Below, piece by piece: positions 36,120 through 45,246 of a DNA stretch of 63,344 nucleotides. The position numbers and the translations under genes are program-made. The notes beneath the pieces are model-generated. The model saw only the letters and a program-made list of their open reading frames with translations, had not been told where the DNA came from and searched no databases. Location: positions 1-63,344 of the forward strand of contig JAPPNU010000066.1 of the NCBI GenBank assembly GCA_028873695.1. Direction: 5' to 3'. The stretch's first letter is position 1; each line of letters opens with the position of its first letter. Source of the DNA: Gemmatimonadota bacterium (lineage in GTDB: Bacteria > Latescibacterota > UBA2968 > GCA-2709665).

Positions 36120-36535
36120 AACATCAGATCATACCGAGGGTCATCGCCAAGCTGTTCATCCCGCTGATCCTTCTGTTTGCGCTGTACGTCCAGTTTCACG
36201 GCGATTTCGGGCCCGGAGGCGGGTTCCAGGCGGGTGTGATCTTTGCGGCGGGATTTGTGCTGTACACACTGATTTTCGGCCTGGACGAGGCGAAGCGGGT
36301 GGCCAGGCCCGCCGTCGTGGAAATTGTCATTGCCCTGGGGCTGCTCCTGTATGCAATCACCGGCGTCGCGGGCATCATGAAAGGCGGCCGCTACCTGGAG
36401 TACGGCGTTCTGGGATCGGATCCGGTGGGTGGTCAGCATCTGGGCATTCTATTGATCGAACTGGGCGTGGGAATCACCGTGGCTTCGGTAATCATCGGGG
36501 TCTTCTTCGCCTTCGCCGGCAGGGCACGATCATGA
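36116..36535 (+). CDS. mrpB: Mrp-type antiporter subunit B
   Basis: The 139-residue protein has four transmembrane segments and the MnhB signature YVQFHGDFGPGGGFQAGVIFA. The start is a GTG at 36116 that overlaps the preceding stop, and the end overlaps mrpC by 4 bases. It is a standard core subunit of the antiporter. Confidence 0.93.
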   Translation: MKHQIIPRVIAKLFIPLILLFALYVQFHGDFGPGGGFQAGVIFAAGFVLYTLIFGLDEAKRVARPAVVEIVIALGLLLYAITGVAGIMKGGRYLEYGVLGSDPVGGQHLGILLIELGVGITVASVIIGVFFAFAGRARS

Positions 36536-36891
36536 CCGCGTTTCCCGGCCTATATAACTACTGGATCGTCATCGTCCTGATGATGATCGGGTTCTACGCG
36601 GTGATCGCCAGCGGCAACCTGGTCAAGAAGCTGATCGGCCTGAATATCTTTCAGACGTCGGTCTTCCTTTTCTACATCAGCATGGGCAGGGTCTCCGGCG
36701 GAAGCGCGCCGATCATCGCCGAGGGCGTGCAGAGGTATTCAAATCCGCTGCCGCACGTCCTTATTCTCACGGCGATCGTGGTCGGTATCGCCACGACATC
36801 CCTCGGGTTGGCGCTGGTGGTGCGCATACAGGAAGCCTTCGGCACAATAGAAGAACAGGAAATCTACGGTCAGGGTGAGGAGGCGCCCTGA
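36532..36891 (+). CDS. mrpC: Mrp-type antiporter subunit C (NuoK-like)
   Basis: The 119-residue protein has three transmembrane segments with the NuoK-like pattern: NLVKKLIGLNIFQTSVFLFYISMG and LPHVLILTAIVVGIATTSLGLALVVRI. It overlaps mrpB and mrpD by a few bases. It is related to NuoK and should join the antiporter-like subunits to the rest of the Mrp complex. Confidence 0.92.
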   Translation: MTAFPGLYNYWIVIVLMMIGFYAVIASGNLVKKLIGLNIFQTSVFLFYISMGRVSGGSAPIIAEGVQRYSNPLPHVLILTAIVVGIATTSLGLALVVRIQEAFGTIEEQEIYGQGEEAP

Positions 36892-38408
36892 TGTCCGCCC
36901 ATTTGCCTGCTTTGCAGATCGTCGTGCCCCTCATTGCCGCGCCGGTCTGCCTGCTGCTGAGGCGAAGGATGCTGGCCTGGGCCTTTGCCACGGCTGTCTC
37001 ATGGGCGGTACTCGGGATCGCCGCGCTGCTGCTCATGAGGGTCCTGGCTGCCGGCACGATCTCATACGCGCTGGGGAGCTGGAGCGCCCCCTGGGGGATC
37101 GAGTATCGGATCGATGCGGTCAACGCGTTCGTGTTGTTCCTGGTGGCATCCATAGGCGCCGTCGTACTCGTCTACGCGCCTTGCAGCGCGGCCCGGGAAA
37201 TCCCGAGGGACCGTCACTATCTGTTCTACGCGGCATATCTCATGTGCCTGACGGGTCTGCTCGGCATCGCCATCACGGGCGACGCGTTCAACCTGTTCGT
37301 CTTCATAGAGATTGCCTCTCTTTCAACCTACGCGCTGATCAGCCTTGGAAGCGACCGCCGCGCCCTGACTGCCGCTTACCAGTACCTGGTGATGGGCACC
37401 GTGGGGGCGACGTTTATACTGATCGGCGTGGGGCTCCTGTATATGGCAACGGGGACCCTGAACATGGCGGACCTCGCGGTCCGTCTGGGCCCGGCCCAGG
37501 GCACCCGCACGGTGCTGGCGGCATTCGCGTTTCTCAGCGTGGGCCTGTGCCTGAAACTGGCCCTGTTTCCCCTGCACATGTGGTTGCCCAATGCGTATTG
37601 TTATGCGCCCTCGATGGTGACGGCGTTTCTTGCGGCAACGGCGACCAAGGTCTCCATCTATGTCCTCCTCCGGTTCATCTTCACCGTGTTCGGACCCCGG
37701 TTCGCGTTCGATACGATCGGGATACAATACGTGCTGCTGCCGCTTTCGCTCCTGGGTATTTTCGCCGCCTCGACGGTGGCCGTCTTCCAGACGAACATCA
37801 AACGTATGCTCGCCTGGTCCAGCGTCGCACAGATCGGATACATGATGCTGGGCGTAGGCCTCGTGTCGGTGAGCGGCGCCGGACCGGGAATCCGGTTCGG
37901 GCCGGGATCGTTGAACGGGCTGACGGCGGGAATCGTCCACCTTTTCAACCACGCGGTGATGAAAGGCGCGCTGTTCCTTGCCATGGGTTGTATCGCCCTC
38001 CGCCTGGGCTCCGTGCAACTCGACGCCATGCACGGTCTCGGACGCCGCATGCCGGTGACGACGGCCGCATTTGTGCTCGGGGGCCTGAGCCTGATCGGCG
38101 TGCCTCTTACGGTGGGTTTCATCAGCAAGTGGTACCTGGTTCTGGCTGCCCTGGAAAAGGGCTGGTGGCCGGTTGCGGTTCTGGTTCTGCTGGGTTCCCT
38201 ACTGGCGGTCGTCTACATATGGCGCGTGGTTGAAGTCGCCTACTTCCGCAAGCCCCCCGTTCCGGGCGGCGCAGACGAGGCGCCCCTGTTGATGCACATC
38301 CCGACGTGGATACTGATTGCAGCCACCCTCTACTTCGGATTTTCCACGTCCTTCACGGTGGGCGTTGCCCGGCAGGCCGCCGGATGGCTCATGGGTATAG
38401 CGCCATGA
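36891..38408 (+). CDS. mrpD: Mrp-type antiporter subunit D (proton-conducting, NuoN/M-like)
   Basis: The 505-residue protein has about 14 transmembrane segments. The conserved Glu lies in NLFVFIEIASLSTYALISLG, and the lysine-bearing segment reads LALFPLHMWLPNAYCYAPS. It overlaps mrpC (TGATG) and the next gene (ATGA). It is the first of three antiporter-like subunits in a row in this cluster, each different in sequence. Confidence 0.92.
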   Translation: MSAHLPALQIVVPLIAAPVCLLLRRRMLAWAFATAVSWAVLGIAALLLMRVLAAGTISYALGSWSAPWGIEYRIDAVNAFVLFLVASIGAVVLVYAPCSAAREIPRDRHYLFYAAYLMCLTGLLGIAITGDAFNLFVFIEIASLSTYALISLGSDRRALTAAYQYLVMGTVGATFILIGVGLLYMATGTLNMADLAVRLGPAQGTRTVLAAFAFLSVGLCLKLALFPLHMWLPNAYCYAPSMVTAFLAATATKVSIYVLLRFIFTVFGPRFAFDTIGIQYVLLPLSLLGIFAASTVAVFQTNIKRMLAWSSVAQIGYMMLGVGLVSVSGAGPGIRFGPGSLNGLTAGIVHLFNHAVMKGALFLAMGCIALRLGSVQLDAMHGLGRRMPVTTAAFVLGGLSLIGVPLTVGFISKWYLVLAALEKGWWPVAVLVLLGSLLAVVYIWRVVEVAYFRKPPVPGGADEAPLLMHIPTWILIAATLYFGFSTSFTVGVARQAAGWLMGIAP

Positions 38409-39871
38409 CCGCTTCGCATGCCACGCTGCTCGCTGTTGTGCTGCCCATGCTCGGCGCCCCGCTGATCGGCCTTTTCGGACACAGGCCCAATCTCCGCGAG
38501 GCGGCCACGCTGGTCACCGGCGTCGCGCTGTTTTTCGTGGTGCTTTCCCTGGTTCCCGAAGTGTTGTCGGGGGCGAGACCCGGTATTGAGATTTTCGAGG
38601 TGATGCCCGGTCTGGCACTCGCCTTTGAGGTTGAACCGTTGGGCATGCTCTTCGGGCTGATCGCCTCGGGGCTCTGGATCGTGACCTCTCTGTACTCGAT
38701 TGGGTACATGCGCGGGCATCACGAACCCAACCAGACCGTTTTCTATGTCTTCTTTGCGGTGGCCATTACGGGCGCCCTCGGGGTTGCATTCGCCCGGAAT
38801 CTGTTCACGCTGTTCATCTTCTACGAAATTCTCACCCTGTCGACCTATCCGCTGGTCACCCACCATCGGACGGAGGAAGCGCTCCGGTCGGGCAGGATCT
38901 ACATGGGCATATTGCTCGGCACCTCGGTCGGGTTGATGCTGCTGGCAGTGATATGGACGTGGCGCCTGACCGGCACCCTGGAATTCGTACCCGGCGGAAT
39001 CCTCGCGGGAAAGGCGAGTCCGACCGTGGTGGGCATATTGCTGGCGCTCTATGCATTCGGGACCGGCAAGGCGGCGCTGATGCCGTTTCACCGATGGCTG
39101 CCCGCGGCGATGGTTGCCCCCACGCCCGTGAGCGCGCTGCTGCACGCGGTGGCCGTGGTCAAGGCGGGCGTGTTTACGGTGATGAAGATTGTGGTCTACG
39201 TCTTCGGCATCGATCTGCTCGCGAACACCGGCATGAGCCTGTGGCTGGCCTACGTCGCCGCGGCAACTCTGCTGATCGCGTCCCTGGTTGCATTGACAAA
39301 GGACAATCTCAAGGCGCGGCTCGCGTATTCCACGGTGAGCCAGTTGGCCTACGTGGTGCTCGGCGCGGCTCTTGCCAATAGCTGGGGGATCATTGGCGGC
39401 TCCATGCATATTGCGATGCACGCCTTCGGAAAGATCACGCTGTTCTTCTGCGCAGGCGCAATCATGGTGGCCGCGCACAAGACGGAAATCAGCGAAATGG
39501 CGGGTATCGGAAAGGCGATGCCCATTACCATGTTTGGGTTTTTCGTGGGATCGCTCAGCGTGATCGGCCTGCCCCCGCTCGGCGGTTCGTGGAGCAAGTG
39601 GTACCTGGCGCTGGGCGCCGCGGACGCGGACCGGATTGTCTTCGTGGCCGTATTGCTGATCAGCTCGCTCCTGAACGTCGCGTATCTGATGCCGATTGTC
39701 GCGCGCGCCTTCTTCGCAGCGCCCTCCCCGGACCCATCCGGCCCGTCTGCCATCAGGGAAGCCCCGGCGTTCTGCGTGGTTCCCCTGTGTCTGACGGCGC
39801 TCGGGTGCCTGGCGCTCTTCTTCTGCGCCGAAGCAATCTACCGGCTTCTGGCGCCCATAGCAGTCCGTTGA
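38405..39871 (+). CDS. Second antiporter-like subunit (MrpD/NuoL-M superfamily)
   Basis: The 488-residue protein has about 14 transmembrane segments with the pattern of proton-conducting antiporter subunits: LFTLFIFYEILTLSTYPLVTHH with the conserved Glu and ALMPFHRWLPAAMVAPTPVSALLHAVAVVKAG. I take the ATG at 38405, overlapping the mrpD stop; the longer frame from 38306 lies within mrpD. The last residues and the TGA stop at 39869-39871 are part of family B repeat copy 2, so the C-terminus was altered by the element. Confidence 0.9.
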   Translation: MTASHATLLAVVLPMLGAPLIGLFGHRPNLREAATLVTGVALFFVVLSLVPEVLSGARPGIEIFEVMPGLALAFEVEPLGMLFGLIASGLWIVTSLYSIGYMRGHHEPNQTVFYVFFAVAITGALGVAFARNLFTLFIFYEILTLSTYPLVTHHRTEEALRSGRIYMGILLGTSVGLMLLAVIWTWRLTGTLEFVPGGILAGKASPTVVGILLALYAFGTGKAALMPFHRWLPAAMVAPTPVSALLHAVAVVKAGVFTVMKIVVYVFGIDLLANTGMSLWLAYVAAATLLIASLVALTKDNLKARLAYSTVSQLAYVVLGAALANSWGIIGGSMHIAMHAFGKITLFFCAGAIMVAAHKTEISEMAGIGKAMPITMFGFFVGSLSVIGLPPLGGSWSKWYLALGAADADRIVFVAVLLISSLLNVAYLMPIVARAFFAAPSPDPSGPSAIREAPAFCVVPLCLTALGCLALFFCAEAIYRLLAPIAVR

Positions 39872-39895
39872 TAAAGTCGCTCCGCAGGCGAGGCC
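39861..39895. repeat. Family B element, left-end fragment
   Basis: These 35 bases match the left end of the full family B element at 22816-22850 with one difference. The right half is absent and the small membrane-protein gene starts immediately after. The fragment supplies the stop codon of the preceding antiporter-like gene. Confidence 0.85.
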
Positions 39896-40141
39896 ATGGA
39901 AGAACACGGAAAGAAACGGCCGGAAAAGGCCGGGAACGCAAGGACATTCCACCGGGCGCTCTATGCGATCTGCGCCCTTCTGCTGGCGGCGGATCTGGTC
40001 AGGGTCAGATACGGCCACGTCGCGGCAGAGGAGTGGTTCGGCTTTCACGGGTGGTACGGGTTTGTCGCATGCGTGGCGCTCGTTCTGATCGCACGGGCCC
40101 TGCGGGCCGTTCTGGGACGCAAGGAAGACTATTATGGTTGA
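39896..40141 (+). CDS. Small membrane protein of the Mrp-type cluster
   Basis: The 81-residue protein has two hydrophobic segments (about residues 22-38 and 54-70) and charged ends, with RALRAVLGRKEDYYG at the C-terminus. I do not recognise a named family. Its position between two antiporter subunits, with an 8-base overlap into the next gene, suggests a small accessory subunit. The start follows the family B fragment directly, so the original N-terminus may have been changed. Confidence 0.72.
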   Translation: MEEHGKKRPEKAGNARTFHRALYAICALLLAADLVRVRYGHVAAEEWFGFHGWYGFVACVALVLIARALRAVLGRKEDYYG

Positions 40142-41822
40142 TCCGTTTCCGCCGGCGCTGATCCTGATTGTCGGGTCGCTGCTGATTCCGGTCCTGCGGG
40201 GACGCCTGCAATCGGCCTATATGCTTCTGCTCCCGGTTGCCGGGCTTGTCCATCTGATCGGACTTACACCCGGTGAATACTGGAAGATCGGGGTCTTCGA
40301 CTATTCCATAACGCTGGTTCGCATTGACAGGCTCAGCCTGGTTTTCGGCTATATCTTCAATATCGCCGCCCTTCTGAGCGTCATCTATGCGCTCCACTTG
40401 AAGGACAATACGCAGCACGTCGCTGGTCTGTTCTACGCGGGCAGCGCCGTAGGCGCCCTCTTCGCGGGCGACCTGATTACCCTGTTCGTCTTTTGGGAAC
40501 TGACGGCGATCTCGTCCGTATTCCTGATCTGGAGCCGCCGCACCGACCGCGCCTATGCCGCGGGAATGCGCTACCTGATCGTGCAGGTCTGCTCGGGAAT
40601 GGTGCTGCTGGCAGGGATTCTTATCCATCTGCGTGAGACGGGGTCCGTCGCATTTTCGGAGTTGGGGCTGAATGGCCTGGGCACGACGCTCGTCTTCATT
40701 GCTTTTGGAATCAAATGCGCGTTTCCGCTGCTCCACAACTGGCTGTCGGACGCCTATCCGGAGGCGACGGTGACCGGTACGGTGTTCCTGAGCGCTTTCA
40801 CAACCAAGCTGGCGGTCTACGCGCTTGCCCGGGGCTTTCCCGGCGCCGAAATCCTGATCCCGATCGGCGCCGTGATGACCGTGTTTCCCATGTTTTACGC
40901 GATCATCGAAAACGACCTTCGACGGGTGCTGGCCTATAGCCTGAACATCCAGTTGGGGTTTATGGTCGTCGGCATAGGAATCGGGACCCAGATGTCCCTG
41001 AACGGAACGGCCGCCCACGCTGCCACCCACGTTATCTACAAAGCCTTGCTGTTTATGTCGATGGGCGCCGTGCTTTATCGTACGGGTACGGTCAGGGCTT
41101 CGGAGCTGGGCGGGCTTTACAGGTCCATGCCTCTGACGACGGCTTTCTGCATCATCGGCGCGGCCTCGATTTCGGCCGTTCCCTTCTTCAACGGTTTTGT
41201 CAGCAAGTCGTTTATCCTCTCGGCGGCGGGCGAAGGACACTACGTCCTGACCTGGCTGTCGTTGTTGTTCGCTTCGGCCGGCGTGTTGCTTTATACGGGT
41301 ATCCGGGTCCCCTACCTTGCCTTCTTCTCGGGAGATTCGGGGATCCGCTGCAGGGAGGCTCCTCTGAACATGCGTGTCGCCATGGGCGCGGCTGCCGGCC
41401 TGTGCGTCCTGATTGGCATTCTTCCGAAACCACTGTACGCCGTCCTGCCGTTTGCCGTAGATTACGAACCCTATACGGCCGGACACCTGGTTACCCAGTT
41501 CCAGTTGTTGTTCTTCTCCGCGCTGGCCTTCGTTGTGATGAGGCGGGCCGGCGTTTATCCATCCGTATTGCGGTCCGTAAACCTGGACGCCGACTGGGCG
41601 TATCGACGGCTGTTTCCCGGTATCGTCCGGACTGTGTCGCGGGTGGGTGGTTCCGCCGGAAGTTCGATCCTGAAGCGCGGCAAGGCCCTGGTCTCGGCGG
41701 CCGCTTCAGGATGCCGCCAGTACCACGGTCCCCAGGGCATTCTGGGTCGAAGCTGGACCACGGGTACCGCCGTGTTGGTCGTGACAATCTCTCTAGCCGC
41801 GTTCATGGTCTTCTGCTTCTGA
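40134..41822 (+). CDS. Third antiporter-like subunit (Na+/H+ antiporter subunit D family) with a C-terminal extension
   Basis: The 562-residue protein has about 14 transmembrane segments with the antiporter-like core: LITLFVFWELTAISSVFLIWSR with the conserved Glu and AFPLLHNWLSDAYPEATVTG with the conserved histidine/aspartate neighbourhood. After residue 470 come an amphipathic region (DADWAYRRLFPGIV), basic helices and a final transmembrane segment, a layout reminiscent of the tail of NuoL. This tail might serve as a lateral brace in the complex (inference). It is the last mrp gene before nuoN. Confidence 0.88.
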   Translation: MVDPFPPALILIVGSLLIPVLRGRLQSAYMLLLPVAGLVHLIGLTPGEYWKIGVFDYSITLVRIDRLSLVFGYIFNIAALLSVIYALHLKDNTQHVAGLFYAGSAVGALFAGDLITLFVFWELTAISSVFLIWSRRTDRAYAAGMRYLIVQVCSGMVLLAGILIHLRETGSVAFSELGLNGLGTTLVFIAFGIKCAFPLLHNWLSDAYPEATVTGTVFLSAFTTKLAVYALARGFPGAEILIPIGAVMTVFPMFYAIIENDLRRVLAYSLNIQLGFMVVGIGIGTQMSLNGTAAHAATHVIYKALLFMSMGAVLYRTGTVRASELGGLYRSMPLTTAFCIIGAASISAVPFFNGFVSKSFILSAAGEGHYVLTWLSLLFASAGVLLYTGIRVPYLAFFSGDSGIRCREAPLNMRVAMGAAAGLCVLIGILPKPLYAVLPFAVDYEPYTAGHLVTQFQLLFFSALAFVVMRRAGVYPSVLRSVNLDADWAYRRLFPGIVRTVSRVGGSAGSSILKRGKALVSAAASGCRQYHGPQGILGRSWTTGTAVLVVTISLAAFMVFCF

Positions 41823-41947
41823 CGTCCGGGAACGTATGGTATAGTTTTAGTGACTTATAAACAGGTATTTAAGCACGTTTTTTGCGCCGAAGATCGACGG
41901 CCTCGTCCCGCAATTGCGTGCCGTTGCGGCAGTTTCGAACTTTAGGC

Positions 41948-41976
41948 TTGACTTTTTTATCGCATCCCCGTTAATT
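41948..41976 (+). promoter_or_regulatory. Possible promoter upstream of nuoN
   Basis: TTGACT (41948-41953) is followed after 17 bases by TTAATT (41971-41976). The -10 box is weak, but the 189-base gap between the antiporter gene and nuoN is AT-rich here and is the largest gap in this part of the cluster apart from the repeats. Confidence 0.35.
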
Positions 41977-42011
41977 AATGCCGCTAATAATTCTCAACGA
42001 GGACTACCGCG

Positions 42012-43460
42012 TTGCCTGACCTGAACTGGACTGTACTCATTCCCTCGCTGATTGTCGCGGGGAGTGCGCTGCTGATCCTGTGCATCGACGTCGTCCGACC
42101 GGAAAACCGGGGTGTGGGAGCGGCATACGCGGCCATTGCCGGAACGGTCCTGGCGGCGGTCGCCTGCGCGGGTCTCTGGGGGCGGTCCGAGCAGGCCTTC
42201 GGCGGGATGCTCGCGCTGGACAACTTCGCGCTCTTTTCCAACATCATATTTACGGTTGGCACGGCGTTGACGATTTTTGTCTCCACGGGTTACCTGAGGC
42301 GGGAAAAAAGCAGCCGCAGCGAGTACTATCTGCTCCTGCTGACGGCCACGCTGGGCATGATGTTCATGGCCGCGGGGACGGACCTTATCGTGATCTTCCT
42401 GGGGCTGGAGCTGATGTCTCTGTCGCTCTATATCCTGGTTGGGTTCCTCAGTTCGCGCTCCGTCTCCAACGAAGCTTCTCTGAAATACCTGTTGCTGGGC
42501 GCTTTTGCGACCGGTTTTCTGCTATATGGAATCGCCCTGATTTACGGGTCGACCGGTTCCACCAGCCTCCAGCAGATCGGCGCAATGCTTTTGCGGCGCG
42601 TGGACGGCGGCGGGCTGATGTTATATGCCGGCATGGCGTTGCTGGTTGTGGGCTTCGCATTCAAGGTGGCGGCGGTCCCGTTCCATATGTGGGCGCCCGA
42701 CGTCTACGAAGGAGCGCCCGCGGCGGTTACGGCGTTTCTCTCGGCAGGGCCCAAGGCGGCAGCCTTCGTTGCATTTCTGCGCGTGCTGATGGTATCTCTG
42801 GAATCGATGAAGGCGGAGTGGACGGCGGTACTCTGGATCCTGGCCGTGTTGACCATGACCGTCGGCAACCTGAGCGCGCTGGGGCAACGCAGCATTAAAC
42901 GAATGCTGGCCTATTCCAGCATTGCCCATGCAGGTTACGTGTTGGTTGCGCTCACCGCGGCCAGCGGCAAGGGGATTTCCGCCGCGCTGTTTTATCTGCT
43001 TGCTTATACGTTTATGAATATCGGGGCCTTCGCGGTCGTGATTCTGGTTGCGCGGAAGGGCGAAGAGAACGTCGACGTATCGGATTACGCGGGGTTGGGT
43101 TTCAAGCATCCGGTCCTCGGGCTGACGATGACGTTGTTTATGCTCTCGCTGGCGGGGCTCCCGCCCACTGCCGGATTCTTCGGGAAGTTCTACATTTTTC
43201 GAGCGGCAATCGACGCAGGGCTGGTTTCGCTTACCGTTATCGGCGTACTGAACAGCCTTGTCTCGGTATATTTCTATCTCGGGGTCGTCGTCAGTATGTA
43301 TATGAGACAACCCGCCGACGAAAAGCCGGTGGGCACGTTTCCACCGCTCGCACGAACGGCGCTTCTCGTAACGTCCGTTGCAACCCTCTATATTGGCCTC
43401 GCTCCCTCGCGGTTCCTGGAATTGGCCATGCAGACGGTAGGCAGCCTCATTGGAACTTAG
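42012..43460 (+). CDS. nuoN: NADH-quinone oxidoreductase subunit N
   Basis: The 482-residue protein has about 14 transmembrane segments and NuoN landmarks: LIVIFLGLELMSLSLYILVGF with the conserved Glu and AAVPFHMWAPDVYEGAPAAVTAFLS with the KxxxxPFH region. The start is a TTG at 42012 with GAGGA upstream. It is separated from nuoM by 7.8 kb of Mrp-type genes. The TAG stop abuts family A repeat copy 3. Confidence 0.95.
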   Translation: MPDLNWTVLIPSLIVAGSALLILCIDVVRPENRGVGAAYAAIAGTVLAAVACAGLWGRSEQAFGGMLALDNFALFSNIIFTVGTALTIFVSTGYLRREKSSRSEYYLLLLTATLGMMFMAAGTDLIVIFLGLELMSLSLYILVGFLSSRSVSNEASLKYLLLGAFATGFLLYGIALIYGSTGSTSLQQIGAMLLRRVDGGGLMLYAGMALLVVGFAFKVAAVPFHMWAPDVYEGAPAAVTAFLSAGPKAAAFVAFLRVLMVSLESMKAEWTAVLWILAVLTMTVGNLSALGQRSIKRMLAYSSIAHAGYVLVALTAASGKGISAALFYLLAYTFMNIGAFAVVILVARKGEENVDVSDYAGLGFKHPVLGLTMTLFMLSLAGLPPTAGFFGKFYIFRAAIDAGLVSLTVIGVLNSLVSVYFYLGVVVSMYMRQPADEKPVGTFPPLARTALLVTSVATLYIGLAPSRFLELAMQTVGSLIGT

Positions 43461-43624
43461 AAGCTGTCTTAAAATTCCCAGCGGTCTTCGCACGGCTGCA
43501 AAAGCACCGGTCGGCGTTGGTCAAATCCACCCGTATAGGCAAATATGGGCGGATTCTCCCGCCTTGACCGCCGCTTTTTCGCTCGTGCTCGGGAACTCAC
43601 CGGTAATTTTAAAACAACTTCTTG
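43459..43624. repeat. Dispersed inverted-repeat element, family A, copy 3 (inverted)
   Basis: The left end AAGCTGTCTTAAAATTCCC and the right end (reverse strand AAGTTGTTTTAAAATTACC) are terminal inverted repeats. The reverse complement of this copy is nearly identical to copy 1 over its whole visible length. It begins at the stop codon of nuoN and lies between the nuo and atp operons. Confidence 0.88.
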
Positions 43625-43696
43625 GAAACTGTGCCTGCAGCTACGGGGATATTCGAGCTCCCACGCCCTTCCGTCCCGGACCCATCAGGCTAATCG

Positions 43697-43948
43697 ATGG
43701 CGGAGGAAAAAAAACAGACGGGTCTGGCTGCAGCTTATCGCAAAGCCGGTCCTTATCTGAACCTGGGAATCGAGTTTGCGGCGTCTTTCATGCTCTGCCT
43801 GTTTGCGGGAAGATGGCTGGACGGCAAACTCGGAACGACCCCCTATCTCATGTTGGCGGGATTGGCGCTGGGAATCACCATCGGCTTTCTGAATCTGTAC
43901 AGAACGGCGATGCGGCTCCAGGAACGCGAAAAGCAGGACCGTCAATAG
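43697..43948 (+). CDS. atpZ: AtpZ/AtpI-family ATP synthase accessory protein
   Basis: The 83-residue protein has two transmembrane segments with the AtpZ/AtpI pattern: YLNLGIEFAASFMLCLFAGRWLDGKLGTTP, then a glycine-rich second segment. Members sit at the head of atp operons and have been linked to c-ring assembly or Mg2+ supply. It is the first gene of the operon, 18 bases before the next gene. Confidence 0.85.
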   Translation: MAEEKKQTGLAAAYRKAGPYLNLGIEFAASFMLCLFAGRWLDGKLGTTPYLMLAGLALGITIGFLNLYRTAMRLQEREKQDRQ

Positions 43949-43965
43949 CGGTCCGGAGTTGAATC

Positions 43966-44358
43966 TTGGGAACCGAAATCCTCCGATTCGGCAAACAGGT
44001 CGGAGCTGTCCTGATCGCGGCGGCAATTGTGGCCGGGTACCCGCTATACGCGTATTGGGGCGCTGAAATGGTCCGGGCGGCGGCGGTTGGGCTTGGGATC
44101 GGCGCACTGAACGCGATGGCCGGAGGGCTCTCGGCCATCTGGTCGTTCGACCGGCCGCAACCGGTCTTTCTGAAAGCGCTGTTGGGCGGCATGGTCGTTC
44201 GGATGCTGGTCATCTGCGTCGGACTGGTGCTGTTGATCAGATTCACGGCGTTGCCGGTTTACGGTCTGGTTTTCTCTCTCTTTTCGTCCTATCTGCTCTT
44301 TCAGATTCTGGAAATCCGGTTCTTCGTGAAGCGCGCCGAGTTCAGGCGGGGTTCATAA
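43966..44358 (+). CDS. atpI: ATP synthase I-like membrane protein
   Basis: The 130-residue protein has four hydrophobic segments and an AtpI-like profile, with the motif VRAAAVGLGIGALNAMAGGL in the middle. The start is a TTG at 43966; an alternative start was not seen. Its position before atpB is standard for this assembly factor. Sequence conservation in this family is low, so the name rests partly on position. Confidence 0.72.
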   Translation: MGTEILRFGKQVGAVLIAAAIVAGYPLYAYWGAEMVRAAAVGLGIGALNAMAGGLSAIWSFDRPQPVFLKALLGGMVVRMLVICVGLVLLIRFTALPVYGLVFSLFSSYLLFQILEIRFFVKRAEFRRGS

Positions 44359-44381
44359 TCTGTAAGCAGGGGTTTGGTTCG

Positions 44382-45182
44382 ATGGCATCGGAAAACGGCG
44401 CGGAAGGCAAGAAAGACTACATCATGGAGCACCTGCTCGATTCTTCGGAGCTCCATTTGCCCTTCGTGCATGTCGAGTTGCCCCGTTTTGAACTGTTCGG
44501 CATCGACGTGTCCATTACACGGCACGTGGTAATGATGTGGGTTGCCGCGGCGTTTCTCCTGTGGGTCTTCATAAGGACAACCCGGCGTCGCGGTCTGGTA
44601 CCCTCCGGGCTCGCAAATCTGCTGGAGTCGGTTATCGTATTCATCAGAGATGAAATCGCCGTTCCCAATATCGGCGCGAGGGAGGCCGGACGGTTCCTTC
44701 CATTCCTGTTTACGGTATTCTTCTTCATCCTTACGTGCAATCTGCTGGGTCTTGTACCCTATGGCGCGACCGCGACGGGTAACGTCAGCATCACCGCCGG
44801 ATTGGCGGTCTGCGCCTTTCTGGTCATTCAGATGGGCGGCATCCTTCACAACGGCTTTCTGGGTTACTTCAAGGGGCTGGTTCCCCACGGACTGCCGCTG
44901 CCGATCACGCTGCTGATGATCCCGATCGAGCTCATCGGGCTGATTGCCAAACCGTTTGCCCTGTGTATTCGTCTCTTTGCCAATATGACCGCCGGACACG
45001 TGATCATCCTGGCTCTGCTGGGGCTGATCTTCATGTTCAAGTCGTACGCCGTTGCGCCCGTATCCGTGCTGTTCGCGCTGGCGATCTATCTGCTCGAAAT
45101 CTTCGTGGCACTGGTGCAGGCGTATATCTTCACCATGTTATCCGCCGTTTTTATCGGGATGGCGGTGCATGAGGATCACTGA
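44382..45182 (+). CDS. atpB: ATP synthase subunit a
   Basis: The 266-residue membrane protein is the stator channel subunit. The key segment is GLIAKPFALCIRLFANMTAGH, which contains the essential arginine of subunit a, and the last segment has ALVQAYIFTMLSAVFIGMAVHEDH. The ATG at 44382 has AGGGG upstream. The gene is followed by a 64-base gap and atpE. Confidence 0.95.
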   Translation: MASENGAEGKKDYIMEHLLDSSELHLPFVHVELPRFELFGIDVSITRHVVMMWVAAAFLLWVFIRTTRRRGLVPSGLANLLESVIVFIRDEIAVPNIGAREAGRFLPFLFTVFFFILTCNLLGLVPYGATATGNVSITAGLAVCAFLVIQMGGILHNGFLGYFKGLVPHGLPLPITLLMIPIELIGLIAKPFALCIRLFANMTAGHVIILALLGLIFMFKSYAVAPVSVLFALAIYLLEIFVALVQAYIFTMLSAVFIGMAVHEDH

Positions 45183-45246
45183 TCGTTGAAAACGTTGTCA
45201 ACGCTTCATCTATCAACCTTTAACTTCCTAGCGGAGGAGGTGTGTT

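Noticed and set aside
38330..40048. A 572-codon open frame on the minus strand
   Set aside because: It is antisense to two antiporter-like genes; the His/Gln/Arg-rich translation is typical of the shadow frame of GC-rich membrane proteins.
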